Source of the DNA: CAYRLW01 sp964425215
GTDB lineage: Bacteria > Spirochaetota > Spirochaetia > Treponematales > Breznakiellaceae
NCBI GenBank assembly: GCA_964425215.1
Contig: CAYRLW010000005.1
Coordinates: 49,163-113,162, forward strand
Direction of reading: 5' to 3'
DNA length: 64,000 nt
Shown one piece after another: positions 16,184 through 24,768 of the stretch. The first letter of the stretch is position 1. Each line of letters starts with the position of its first letter. The position numbers and the translations under genes were made by a program. A model generated the notes under the pieces. The model had not been told where the DNA came from. It did not search any database and saw only the letters and a program-made list of their open reading frames with translations.

Positions 16184-17266
16184 ATGGAACGGCAAAAAAT
16201 TAAAGTTCTTCTGGTTGACGATTCGGCGGTGGTGCGGCAGACCCTGAAGGAAGTTTTGGAGTCCGATCCGTCGATAGAAGTAATAGCCGTGGCCCCAGAT
16301 CCTCTGTTTGCCCTAAAAAAAATGGAAAGCGATCGGCCTGACGTGATTATCACGGATGTGGAAATGCCCCGGATGGATGGCCTTACGTTCTTAAAACAAA
16401 TAATGAGCGGCCCCCAGCCCATCCCTGTGGTGGTCTGTTCGGCAAAAACCGAGGAAGGAAGCGAAAACGCTCTAAAGGCCCTGGAGTATGGGGCCGTCGA
16501 TATTATCCAAAAACCCAAGTTGGGGACTAAACAATTTTTGGAAGAATCCAAGTTGCGACTCTGCGATGTGGTCAAGGCCGCTCGGATTTCCCGGCTTCGG
16601 AGCCTGCGGGGGGGTATGGAAAAACGGCCGGTACAGCCAAAGCTAACCGCCGATGTGATGCTCCCTAAACTAAACGGTCCCGTCCGTTTGGAAACCACCG
16701 AAAAAATCGTGGTGGTTGGGGCTTCCACCGGGGGTACCGAGGCGTTGCGGGAATATTTAGACGCCCTTCCCCTGGACGCTCCGGGAATGGTAATCGTTCA
16801 ACACATGCCCGAACATTTTACCGCCGCCTTCGCCAAACGCCTGGATAGTCTATGCCGGGTCCGGGTCAAGGAAGCGGAGGATAACGATACGGTCATCCGG
16901 GGTCGGGTGCTTATCGCCCCTGGGAATCGGCACACCCTGTTAAAACGGGCCGGGGCGCGGTACTTTGTGGAGGTCCGGGATGGGCCCCTGGTCTGCCGCC
17001 ATCGTCCCAGCGTGGACGTGCTGTTTCGATCCGCGGCCCGATACGCGGGGGGTAACGCTATCGGCGTCATTATGACCGGGATGGGGGACGATGGGAGCCG
17101 GGGGATGAAGGAACTGCACGACACGGGGGCGTATACCATCGCCCAGGACGAAGAAACCTGTGTGGTTTTTGGGATGCCCAACGAGGCTATCAAGGCGGGG
17201 GCGGTGGATACGGTTCTTCCTTTGGAAAAAATCGCCCCCGAGGTGCTTCGGAAAAGCTCCCTGTGA
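16184..17266 (+). CDS. cheB: Protein-glutamate methylesterase/glutaminase CheB
   Basis: CheB demethylates receptors and is activated by CheA. The 360-residue product has an N-terminal receiver (VLLVDDSAVVR, Asp58 in DVIITDVEMPRMDG, K at QKPKLG) and a C-terminal esterase domain. The catalytic residues are Ser181 in GASTGG, His207 in VQHMPE and Asp302 in GMGDDG. The ATG at 16184 is chosen over the in-frame GTG at 16178 because AGGGG at 16174-16178 is then correctly spaced. It lies between cheR and cheY. Confidence 0.94.
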   Translation: MERQKIKVLLVDDSAVVRQTLKEVLESDPSIEVIAVAPDPLFALKKMESDRPDVIITDVEMPRMDGLTFLKQIMSGPQPIPVVVCSAKTEEGSENALKALEYGAVDIIQKPKLGTKQFLEESKLRLCDVVKAARISRLRSLRGGMEKRPVQPKLTADVMLPKLNGPVRLETTEKIVVVGASTGGTEALREYLDALPLDAPGMVIVQHMPEHFTAAFAKRLDSLCRVRVKEAEDNDTVIRGRVLIAPGNRHTLLKRAGARYFVEVRDGPLVCRHRPSVDVLFRSAARYAGGNAIGVIMTGMGDDGSRGMKELHDTGAYTIAQDEETCVVFGMPNEAIKAGAVDTVLPLEKIAPEVLRKSSL

Positions 17267-17319
17267 TTGATTTAAAGGAACGATTGATTCATACTTAAAA
17301 AATAGCCAGGAGGAAAGGG

Positions 17320-17688
17320 ATGTCAAAGAAGGTTCTGGTGGTCGATGATTCGGCCGCGATTCGCCAAAGTATTACGTTCGTTCTTCAGCAGGGGGGATAC
17401 GAGGTCCGGGAAGCCAAGGACGGCTTGGATGGTCTTTCGGTGTTGGAGACGATGGAACAGACCGATTTGATTATAACGGACGTAAATATGCCGAATTTAG
17501 ACGGTATTTCTTTTATTCGGAAGGTTCGGGAAAACCAAAAATATAAATTTACGCCCATTATCGTACTCACAACCGAATCCCAGGGTTCAAAGATGAACGA
17601 GGGTAAAGAAGCCGGAGCCACTGGCTGGATCGTAAAACCCTTTAGTTCGGAAAAATTGTTAGGGGTCGTTAAAAAGGTTACGGGGTAA
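17320..17688 (+). CDS. cheY: Chemotaxis response regulator CheY
   Basis: This is a single receiver domain of 122 residues with acidic pocket VVDDS, phospho-acceptor Asp54 in IITDVNMPNLDG, Thr in VLTTES and Lys in WIVKPF. It is the diffusible output of CheA. A strong ribosome-binding site (AGGAGGAAAGGG) lies just before the ATG, so it is probably translated more than its neighbours. It has 53 bp of spacing from cheB and lies 12 bp before cheW. Confidence 0.93.
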   Translation: MSKKVLVVDDSAAIRQSITFVLQQGGYEVREAKDGLDGLSVLETMEQTDLIITDVNMPNLDGISFIRKVRENQKYKFTPIIVLTTESQGSKMNEGKEAGATGWIVKPFSSEKLLGVVKKVTG

Positions 17689-17700
17689 AGGCGGTACATC

Positions 17701-18201
17701 GTGGAAAAGGCACCGGAAGAGAATCGTGGGGAAAATGAAAAATCAAAGAATAGCCTTCCCTACTTGACCTTTGATCTTGGGGATGATCGATACGCGGTGC
17801 CGGTAACCCAGGTGGAAGTGGTTTTGGAGATGGCTACTATCACTCGTGTTCCCAAGAGCCCCGCCTCTTTGAAGGGGGTTATAAACCACCGAGGGAGTGT
17901 GGTTCCCGTGGTGGATCTCCGTACGCTTCTACGGTTGCCCCCGTTGCCCCAGGACGCGGTTCCCGCTATCGTGATCACCCAAATAGAATACGAGGATGGG
18001 ACCGTTTCTACCGGATTTTTAGCCGATAGGGTCCACGAGGTGGTGGAATTAGACCCGTCGACCATAGAAACTACCCCGAAGTATGGAAAAACAAGCGACT
18101 TAGTCTGTGTGTCCGGTATAGGAAAAAGGGATGGGATTTTTATCATCCTATTGGATTTAGAGCGTTCCCTCTTTTTGGCTACGGCTAGCGACGGTTCCTA
18201 A
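17701..18201 (+). CDS. cheW: Chemotaxis coupling protein CheW
   Basis: The 166-residue CheW domain protein links receptors to CheA. Diagnostic stretches are YLTFDLGDDRYAVPVTQVEVVLEM, ITRVPKSPASLKGVINHRGSVVPVVDLR and VHEVVELDPSTIE. A 20-residue charged N-terminal extension precedes the domain. The start is GTG at 17701 with AAAGGCGG upstream. Confidence 0.93.
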   Translation: MEKAPEENRGENEKSKNSLPYLTFDLGDDRYAVPVTQVEVVLEMATITRVPKSPASLKGVINHRGSVVPVVDLRTLLRLPPLPQDAVPAIVITQIEYEDGTVSTGFLADRVHEVVELDPSTIETTPKYGKTSDLVCVSGIGKRDGIFIILLDLERSLFLATASDGS

Positions 18202-18217
18202 GGAGGAAGGGCTTACC

Positions 18218-20122
18218 ATGCATAGTCTTCCCAGCCGTCCGCGTATCCTGATCGTGGAGGATGAAAGTATCGTTGCCCTAGATATGCGCTACCGTCTGCA
18301 AACCCTGGGGTACGAGGTGCTGGGCTTTTGCGATAACGGTGACGACGCGGTTCGGGAAACGTTAGCCAAAAAACCGGACCTGGTCCTTATGGATATCCAG
18401 CTAAAAGGGGATATGGACGGGATTCAGGCGGCGCAACGTATCCGTCAAGACACCGATATCCCGGTGGTGTACGTCACCGCCTTCGCGGACAAGGAAACCC
18501 TCCAAAGGGTTAAAAACACCCAACCCTTTGGGTATATTATTAAACCCTTTCAAGAACGGGAAGTGGCGGTGGCCCTGGAAATGGCCCTGGAAAAACACCG
18601 GTACGAGGCGACCCTTTTACAGGCAAAACGGGAAGCCGAAGAAGCGGGACGGGCCAAAAGCGAATTCCTAGCCAACATGAGCCACGAATTGAGAACTCCC
18701 CTTAATTCCATTATTGGGATGATAGAAATGACCCGGGATATATCCGAAAAAAAAGAGGCCCGGGAGTATTTGGACATAGCCCGTCAATCAGCCTACGATT
18801 TATTGCATCTTATCAATTCAATTTTGGATTTTTCTAAAATTAGCAATGGGAAAATGGAGATTTTTTCTCTGCCCTTTGATCCCGTACAGGTGGCGTACGA
18901 ATGCGTGGAAAGCCTATCCGTCCAGGCGTTCCGAAAGGGCTTGGAATTGCTGTTTCGGTTTAACCCCTCTTTCCCCGTCCCCGTTTTGGGGGATGAACAG
19001 CGGTTTCGGCAGATAACGATGAACCTGCTAACGAACGGGGTTAAATTTACCGAACGGGGAACCGTTCGGCTGGACGTGGACTTTCAAAACGTCGAATCGG
19101 AGCGTAAAATTGTGGTAGACCTCCGCTTTTCCGACACGGGGATAGGGATTCCCCGGGATCGGTGGGACATGATTTGGGAATCCTTTACCCAACTGGACGC
19201 GTCCCGTACCCGGTCCTTTGGGGGAACGGGGTTAGGCTTGGCTATCGTAAAATCTCTGGTGAACCTTATGGGCGGGACGGTTTCCCTGGAAAGCGAAGTA
19301 CAACGGGGCAGTGTTTTTACGGTCCGCCTTCCTTTCGGCCTCAGTTCCGAAAGCAGTCCCCTCATCACTCATCGACCGGTCTGGGAAGGTCAAACCGTGG
19401 CGGTCGTTACCGCTTCCCAGGAAGAGGGTCGTATCCTCAAAGAACTGTTCAGCGCCTGGGGGTGTACCGTCCTGTTATTAGCACGGGGAGGGGAGGTGGT
19501 CGACCTATTAACCCGCCAGAAAGCGGAGGTAGACCTACCCAAGCTTATTTTTTTGGACGATCAAATTCCCGAGCGAAACTACCTGTACTCCTGCTTGGAG
19601 GAAGACCAATGCAAAGACTTACTGCTGGACCGATTGGTACTCTTGACGGGTTTAGGGGGGTGGAACGAGGGGGAATGGCGGTCCTTGGTTTCTTCGGTCC
19701 GGGTGTTACAAAAGCCCGTGGGATTTCAAAAGCTACGGGAATTCTTTGAGGGGGATTCCCCCTCCGCTGGAGGTCTCCAGGGGGACCGGCTTCCCGTGCC
19801 AGGCCCCATAGAACCAAGCTACCTGGAACAAAATAAAGTTCTCCGTACTCTGGACGTTACGGAAGGTCAGGCCGGGGCTTCCGAGGAGAGGGAAGGTTTG
19901 GTACGGCAATTTATCCAGGAGTACGAGCCCCTTCAAACTCACTCGGCGGGGATACGGGAAAGCGTCATCGATACATATCGAAAACTGCTCGTCGATAGGG
20001 GGGATAGGGTGTATTCCCGTTTATTATTAAAAATGTTGTTGGCCCTTAGAAAAGAGGACGCTTCGGGGATAGAAAAATTATACGGTAAACTGAAAATTTT
20101 TATTCGGGAGGGGGAACGATGA
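18218..20122 (+). CDS. Hybrid sensor: receiver, histidine kinase and degenerate receiver
   Basis: This 634-residue soluble protein has an N-terminal receiver (ILIVEDESIVALDMRYRL, Asp in LVLMDIQLKGDMDG, K in YIIKPF). HisKA follows (phospho-His in FLANMSHELRTPLNSIIGMIEM), then HATPase_c (FRQITMNLLTNGVKFTERG, DTGIGIP, GGTGLGLAI). From about residue 390 comes a receiver-like domain (VAVVTASQEEGRILKELFSAWGC, then LIFLDDQIPERN, then VLQKPVGF) that lacks the usual acidic pocket, then a helical tail. No sensor or membrane domain is present; input is probably through the N-terminal receiver. Ribosome-binding site AAGGAGG. It overlaps the next receiver gene by 4 bp (ATGA). Confidence 0.88.
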   Translation: MHSLPSRPRILIVEDESIVALDMRYRLQTLGYEVLGFCDNGDDAVRETLAKKPDLVLMDIQLKGDMDGIQAAQRIRQDTDIPVVYVTAFADKETLQRVKNTQPFGYIIKPFQEREVAVALEMALEKHRYEATLLQAKREAEEAGRAKSEFLANMSHELRTPLNSIIGMIEMTRDISEKKEAREYLDIARQSAYDLLHLINSILDFSKISNGKMEIFSLPFDPVQVAYECVESLSVQAFRKGLELLFRFNPSFPVPVLGDEQRFRQITMNLLTNGVKFTERGTVRLDVDFQNVESERKIVVDLRFSDTGIGIPRDRWDMIWESFTQLDASRTRSFGGTGLGLAIVKSLVNLMGGTVSLESEVQRGSVFTVRLPFGLSSESSPLITHRPVWEGQTVAVVTASQEEGRILKELFSAWGCTVLLLARGGEVVDLLTRQKAEVDLPKLIFLDDQIPERNYLYSCLEEDQCKDLLLDRLVLLTGLGGWNEGEWRSLVSSVRVLQKPVGFQKLREFFEGDSPSAGGLQGDRLPVPGPIEPSYLEQNKVLRTLDVTEGQAGASEEREGLVRQFIQEYEPLQTHSAGIRESVIDTYRKLLVDRGDRVYSRLLLKMLLALRKEDASGIEKLYGKLKIFIREGER

Positions 20123-20514
20123 AAATTCTCGTGGTGGAGGACGATTTCGCGTCCCGACGGATGATGCAGAAAATATTATCCCAATTTGGCGAAGTGGACG
20201 TGGTCGTCGATGGGACCGAAGCCCTGGACGCCTTTAGCTTGGCTTGGGAAGAAGCTACCCCCTACGATGTGATTTTTATGGATATCATGATGCCAAAAAT
20301 GGATGGTCAGGAAGCCTTAAAACGGATCCGGGAAATGGAGAAAAAAATGGGCCTTTCGTCGGTGGATGAGGTCAAGGTTATTATGACCACCGTGATGGAG
20401 GACCCCAAAAGCGTCATCCAGGCTTTTCAAGAGGGAGCTGCTTCGGCTTATTTGGTTAAACCTATCAGCGTGGAGGATGTCAAAAGAGAAATCGCAAAAT
20501 TAAAAATTTCCTAA
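20119..20514 (+). CDS. Stand-alone CheY-like response regulator
   Basis: This 131-residue receiver has ILVVEDDFASRRMMQKIL, phospho-acceptor Asp in DVIFMDIMMPKMDGQEAL, a threonine pair in VIMTTVME and Lys in AYLVKPIS. No output domain is present. The ATGA overlap with the hybrid kinase implies coupled translation, so it is the likely phospho-acceptor of that kinase. It closes the chemotaxis-associated operon. Confidence 0.9.
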   Translation: MKILVVEDDFASRRMMQKILSQFGEVDVVVDGTEALDAFSLAWEEATPYDVIFMDIMMPKMDGQEALKRIREMEKKMGLSSVDEVKVIMTTVMEDPKSVIQAFQEGAASAYLVKPISVEDVKREIAKLKIS

Positions 20515-20567
20515 GATTGTATCGAAATTGTCGACTTTTTCGAGCGTGTCGAATCGTAAAGGAGGCT

Positions 20568-20639
20568 ATGGTCCATATAAAAAGTGATAAAAGGGATTTT
20601 AATACGATGGTTTTTAACAAGGGGATGTTTCAAGGATGA
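20568..20639 (+). CDS. Possible 23-residue small protein
   Basis: ATG at 20568 is preceded by the consensus ribosome-binding site AAAGGAGG, and the frame runs for 23 codons (MVHIKSDKRDFNTMVF...) to TGA at 20637. It has no recognisable family. It could be a genuine small protein at the end of the operon, a leader peptide, or the decayed start of a lost gene. The only support is the strong ribosome-binding site. Confidence 0.3.
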   Translation: MVHIKSDKRDFNTMVFNKGMFQG

Positions 20640-20712
20640 CCGGCTTTTATAAAGGGTATCGGTTCTTGCGAAAGGATCCACCGCGGGGGAAACCCGGATG
20701 TTTCAATCCGTT

Positions 20713-20975
20713 GAGGTTTTTTCAAAAGTCTGTTTCTTTTGAAAAAACTTCTTGCAGTATTTTTACAATTTTAAGATAGATATTTGCATGGTAGAATAGT
20801 AAAAATACTGCAGGGCACCTCTAATAACTCGGTTAGTTATTAGAGGTGCCTTGGCAAATCCTTATAGGATTTGCATTTTTATTTGTTGACCTCTAAAAAC
20901 TGAAGTTTTTAGAGGTCCCCTGCATATAAATCTAAAGTAGCTCTTTTAAAATTCCCTGAGTTTTAAAAGAGCCTC
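20713..20975. repeat. Composite palindromic repeat, family A, copy 2, with nested insertion
   Basis: This is the main content of the 478-bp gene-free stretch 20515-20992. The left hairpin is GAGGTTTTTTCAAAAGTC..GAAAAAACTTC, the core is TTGCAGTATTTTT..AAAAATACTGCA, and the right hairpin is CTCTTTTAAAATTC..GAGTTTTAAAAGAGCCTC. Relative to copy 1 it is split after TGCA by a 108-bp segment (20813-20920). Confidence 0.85.
20813..20920. repeat. Nested element (family B) inserted in repeat A, flanked by TGCA
   Basis: This 108-bp segment is flanked by TGCA at 20809-20812 and 20921-20924, which would fit a 4-bp target-site duplication. It contains a hairpin ACCTCTAATAACT..AGTTATTAGAGGT and another GACCTCTAAAAACT-GA-AGTTTTTAGAGGTC (20888-20917). 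The second hairpin and its leader (ATTTGCATTTTT) recur at 29911-29963. Confidence 0.7.
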
Positions 20976-20992
20976 CGTTAGGAGCGCTTTTT

Positions 20993-22843
20993 ATGTCAAA
21001 AATTCTGATATGCGAAGACGAACCCATTATCGCTTTGGATATCCAGAGAACCTTGACCCGGTTGGGTCATGAGGTCCTGGGGGCCTATACGAACGCGGAA
21101 GAGGCTATTCAAGCCTGCGGGGATCTAAAGCCGCATTTAGTGCTGATGGATATTGAATTGAAGGGCCCTATGGATGGCCTTGACGCGAGTAAGTGGATTT
21201 ACGAACACTACACCATTCCCGTTATAATTATCACCGCCTTCGCCGACGAGACCACGGTTAATCGAGCCAAGGAAAGTAGTCCCTTTGGGTATATGATTAA
21301 ACCCTTCGAAGAACGGGAACTGCGGACTGCTATCGAAATTGCCCTATACCGTCATGAAATGGATCAAAAATTACGGTTTAGCGAAGAACGGTATAGGAGT
21401 CTTTTCGAGGAAGCCCCCACGGCAAACTTTACCGCCACGACCTTGGGCCACATTACGGACTGTAACGGCACCTTCCTTTCGCTGTTTGCCTTTTCCGAAC
21501 GCGCTGAGGCGATTGGTTTTCCCTTTGTGGCCCTTTTTAACCAAGAAAAAGACGGCGTAGCGATCCTGGAAAAAACTTTGCGGGATACGAGAACCGGCCA
21601 AGAAGAATGGGCCCTGCGGAAACGGAACGGCGAAGCCCTGTCCGTTCTGGCCACCCTTATCCTTCGGGGTGGGGAACTGCGGGGGTACCTGGTCGACGTG
21701 ACCGAATGGAGGGAGTTGGAGGCCCAATTTAGGCAATCCCAAAAAATGGAAGCCATGGGTCGATTGGCCGGCGGGGTAGCCCACGATTTTAACAATATCA
21801 TCACCGCCATCATGGGTTACTGCAATCTCTTGGCCGAGGACGTGGGGGACAATCCGCTTATTAAGGATGAGGTGGAGGGCATCCTGTCGGCTTCCCGGAG
21901 GGCGGTAAACCTTACCAAACAACTGTTAGCTTTTTCCCGGAAGCAGGCGGTGGAGCCAAGGATTATTGACGTTAATGATTTTCTGCGGGATTTGGAAAAA
22001 ATGATCCGCCGTCTGGTGAGCGAGAATATCAACTTGAAATTTTATTTAGAGGCAAAAAGGGCGACCATATCCATCGATCCAGGTCAATTTGAACAGATTA
22101 TTATTAACTTGGTAGTTAACGCTAAGGACGCCATAGAAGCCACTGGTTCCATCATCCTGGAAACCGCGAACCTTCGCTGTGACGGCCAGGGGCACTATCA
22201 CGGGTTAAAAAAAGGCGAATGGGTGATGGTCTCGGTTCGAGATACGGGGTCGGGAATTCCAAAAGAGGATTTGCAGAGGATTTTTGAACCCTTCTTTTCC
22301 ACCAAACCAAAGGATAAGGGAACAGGGCTGGGGCTTTCCACGGTGTACACCGTGGTAAACCGCGCGGGAGGGCAAGTCGACGTGGAAAGTGAGGTGGGTA
22401 AGGGGAGTCAATTTTGTATTTACTTCCCCCTGGTGGGGGATGCGAAGGTCGAGGCGTCTTTGCCAGCCGAAAATCCTATGGGGACCCCCCGGTCGGGGAC
22501 CGTGCTTTTGGTGGAGGATGATGATTATTTGCGGGGCCTTCTAGCCCGACTGCTCGGGAAAGCGGGTTATAGGGTGCTGGAGGCCGCGAACCCGGGGGAA
22601 GCTCTGCTGTTAGCGGAAAAGGAACAGGATTTTATTTTAATTTCGGATATTGTGCTTCCCCACATGGACGGGTACGAATTGGCAAACCGAATGGCCCAGA
22701 GCCGGCCCAATGTAAAGATCCTTTTTATGTCGGGGTATCACGACAAAAATGAAGACCCGGGAAAAAAGAACTACGGAAAAAGTCGGTTTATCCGGAAGCC
22801 CTTCTCCCACGAGGAACTTTTAGCGATCCTGGACACTCTCTAA
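20993..22843 (+). CDS. Hybrid histidine kinase: receiver-PAS-HisKA-HATPase-receiver
   Basis: This 616-residue soluble protein has an N-terminal receiver (ILICEDEPIIALDIQ, Asp in LVLMDIELKGPMDG, K in YMIKPFEE) and a PAS-like domain (about 125-240: RYRSLFEEAPTANFTAT). HisKA has AGGVAHDFNNIITAIMGY, the ATPase has IIINLVVNAKDAIEATG, DTGSGIPKED and GTGLGLSTVY, and a C-terminal receiver follows (VLLVEDDDYLRGLL, Asp in LISDIVLPHMDGY, K in FIRKPFS). The N-terminal receiver is clearly related to that of the kinase at 18218, suggesting duplication. The gene is separated from the che operon by repeat copy 2. Confidence 0.9.
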   Translation: MSKILICEDEPIIALDIQRTLTRLGHEVLGAYTNAEEAIQACGDLKPHLVLMDIELKGPMDGLDASKWIYEHYTIPVIIITAFADETTVNRAKESSPFGYMIKPFEERELRTAIEIALYRHEMDQKLRFSEERYRSLFEEAPTANFTATTLGHITDCNGTFLSLFAFSERAEAIGFPFVALFNQEKDGVAILEKTLRDTRTGQEEWALRKRNGEALSVLATLILRGGELRGYLVDVTEWRELEAQFRQSQKMEAMGRLAGGVAHDFNNIITAIMGYCNLLAEDVGDNPLIKDEVEGILSASRRAVNLTKQLLAFSRKQAVEPRIIDVNDFLRDLEKMIRRLVSENINLKFYLEAKRATISIDPGQFEQIIINLVVNAKDAIEATGSIILETANLRCDGQGHYHGLKKGEWVMVSVRDTGSGIPKEDLQRIFEPFFSTKPKDKGTGLGLSTVYTVVNRAGGQVDVESEVGKGSQFCIYFPLVGDAKVEASLPAENPMGTPRSGTVLLVEDDDYLRGLLARLLGKAGYRVLEAANPGEALLLAEKEQDFILISDIVLPHMDGYELANRMAQSRPNVKILFMSGYHDKNEDPGKKNYGKSRFIRKPFSHEELLAILDTL

Positions 22844-22925
22844 ATTTTGGATACCCTCTCAAGGATGCTTTATCTTCTAAATATAAAGGCTCCCTGGGAC
22901 AATCTGTTGGATCACAACCCTATCC

Positions 22926-22954
22926 TTGTTCTTTCCTTGGGAATTCGGTATAGT
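22926..22954 (+). promoter_or_regulatory. Promoter of lepA, predicting a leaderless mRNA
   Basis: TTGTTC (22926-22931), 17-bp spacer, TATAGT (22949-22954). The lepA ATG is at 22963, 8 nt after the -10 box, so transcription should start at or next to the A of the start codon. No Shine-Dalgarno is present. Confidence 0.7.
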
Positions 22955-22962
22955 GCCCCAGT

Positions 22963-24768
22963 ATGATAGAAACCTCTCGGATTCGTAATTTTTGTATTAT
23001 CGCCCATATTGACCATGGAAAATCTACCCTGGCGGATCGGCTTATCCAAAAGGCCCATATTATCGACGATAGGGATTTTAAAGACCAAATTTTGGATAAT
23101 ATGGATATTGAGCGGGAGCGGGGCATAACGATTAAAAGTCAAGCCGTGACGATCCCCTACCGGGCTTCCGACGGGCTTGAATACGAACTTAACTTTGTCG
23201 ATACTCCGGGACACGTGGATTTTACCTACGAAGTTTCCCGGGCTATCAGTTCATGCGAAGGGGCCCTTCTGCTCGTGGATGCGACCCAGGGTGTTCAAGC
23301 CCAAACCCTTTCGAACATGTACCTGGCTTTGGAACACAACCTGGAGATAGTTCCCGTAATCAATAAAATCGATATGGCCGCTGCGGACATACAAAGCGCG
23401 AGGCATCAGATCGATCACGACCTGGGGTTGGATTCCGACGGGGCCCTCTTAGTGTCGGCTAAACAGGGTATCGGTATCGACGAGCTGTTCGAAGCCATCG
23501 TTCACCGTATTCCCGCTCCTACCGGAACCTCCTCGGCTCCCCTACGGGCTCTGATATTCGATTGCCACTACGATCCCTACCGGGGCGTTATCGTGCATTT
23601 GAGGGTCTTTGACGGTACTATCCGGCGGGGAATGAAAATTCGGTTCATGTACAATAACTCCGAATACGAGGTGGAGAACCTGGGGATTTTTAAGCTCGCC
23701 CTGGTGGAGCAGGACGAGCTAAACGCTGGAAGCGTGGGGTACGTGATCGCGGGAATTAAAACCGTTAGTGATATCCGGGTGGGAGATACGGTTACCTCGG
23801 TGGATAATCCCTGCCTGTCTCCCTTGCCAGGGTTCCGGGAAATTAAACCGGTGGTCTTTTCTTCAATTTACCCGGTGGATTCCAACGATTATGACGAGTT
23901 AAAAACAAGCTTGGAAAAATTAAAGCTGAACGACGCCTCCTTGGTTTTTGAAAAGGATTCTTCCGCCGCCTTAGGCTTTGGTTTCCGCTGTGGTTTTCTT
24001 GGGCTTCTGCATTTAGAGATCGTACAAGAGCGGCTGGAACGGGAATTCGACCAATCGATTATTTTTACCGCCCCGTCGGTCCGCTATAAAATTCACCTGC
24101 GAAACGGTGAAGAGGTTTTTATCGATAACCCCAGCGAGTACCCCGACGAAGGAAAAATCGAAAGCGCCGAAGAACCCTATATTCGGGCTGCTATTATCAC
24201 TCCAACCACGTATTTGGGTGCTATTATGACCCTTTGTTTGGAAAAACGGGGTGTACAGACCAATATGACCTACCTGGACGAAAAACGGGTCGAAATGGTG
24301 TACGATATGCCCCTGGCGGAGGTGTTGTTTGATTTTTACGATCGTCTAAAAAGTATCAGTCGGGGCTACGCATCCTTCGATTACGATGTGTCGTCCTATA
24401 AACCCACCGAGTTGGCTAAGCTTGATATCCTATTAAATGGCAAAATTGTAGATGCCCTGTCGCAACTGGTATTCCGGGGGAACGCCTACGAACGGGCCCG
24501 GACGGTCTGCGAGCGTTTACGGGACGAAATCCCCCGTCAGCAGTTTAAAATTCCCATCCAGGGGGCTATCGGAAGCCAGGTAATCGCCCGGGAAACGGTC
24601 AACGCCCTGCGAAAAGACGTTTTGGCTAAATGTTACGGTGGGGATATAACCCGGAAACGGAAGCTCCTGGAAAAACAGAAAGAAGGGAAAAAGCGGATGA
24701 AAATGGTGGGGGATGTGGAACTGCCGCAGACCGCGTTCCTGGCGGTTCTTAAGACCAAGGACGAGTAG
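22963..24768 (+). CDS. lepA: Elongation factor 4 (LepA)
   Basis: LepA is a ribosome-associated GTPase that can back-translocate ribosomes. The 601-residue product shows the G motifs AHIDHGKSTLADRL (G1), RERGITIKSQAV (G2), DTPGHVDF (G3), NKIDM (G4) and SAKQGIG (G5). It ends with the LepA-specific C-terminal domain (IGSQVIARETVNALRKDVLAKCYGGDITRKRKLLEKQKEGKKRMK). Length and termini match the family. Its 3' end overlaps the convergent DUF115 gene by 20 bp, so there is no room for a terminator between them. Confidence 0.96.
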   Translation: MIETSRIRNFCIIAHIDHGKSTLADRLIQKAHIIDDRDFKDQILDNMDIERERGITIKSQAVTIPYRASDGLEYELNFVDTPGHVDFTYEVSRAISSCEGALLLVDATQGVQAQTLSNMYLALEHNLEIVPVINKIDMAAADIQSARHQIDHDLGLDSDGALLVSAKQGIGIDELFEAIVHRIPAPTGTSSAPLRALIFDCHYDPYRGVIVHLRVFDGTIRRGMKIRFMYNNSEYEVENLGIFKLALVEQDELNAGSVGYVIAGIKTVSDIRVGDTVTSVDNPCLSPLPGFREIKPVVFSSIYPVDSNDYDELKTSLEKLKLNDASLVFEKDSSAALGFGFRCGFLGLLHLEIVQERLEREFDQSIIFTAPSVRYKIHLRNGEEVFIDNPSEYPDEGKIESAEEPYIRAAIITPTTYLGAIMTLCLEKRGVQTNMTYLDEKRVEMVYDMPLAEVLFDFYDRLKSISRGYASFDYDVSSYKPTELAKLDILLNGKIVDALSQLVFRGNAYERARTVCERLRDEIPRQQFKIPIQGAIGSQVIARETVNALRKDVLAKCYGGDITRKRKLLEKQKEGKKRMKMVGDVELPQTAFLAVLKTKDE

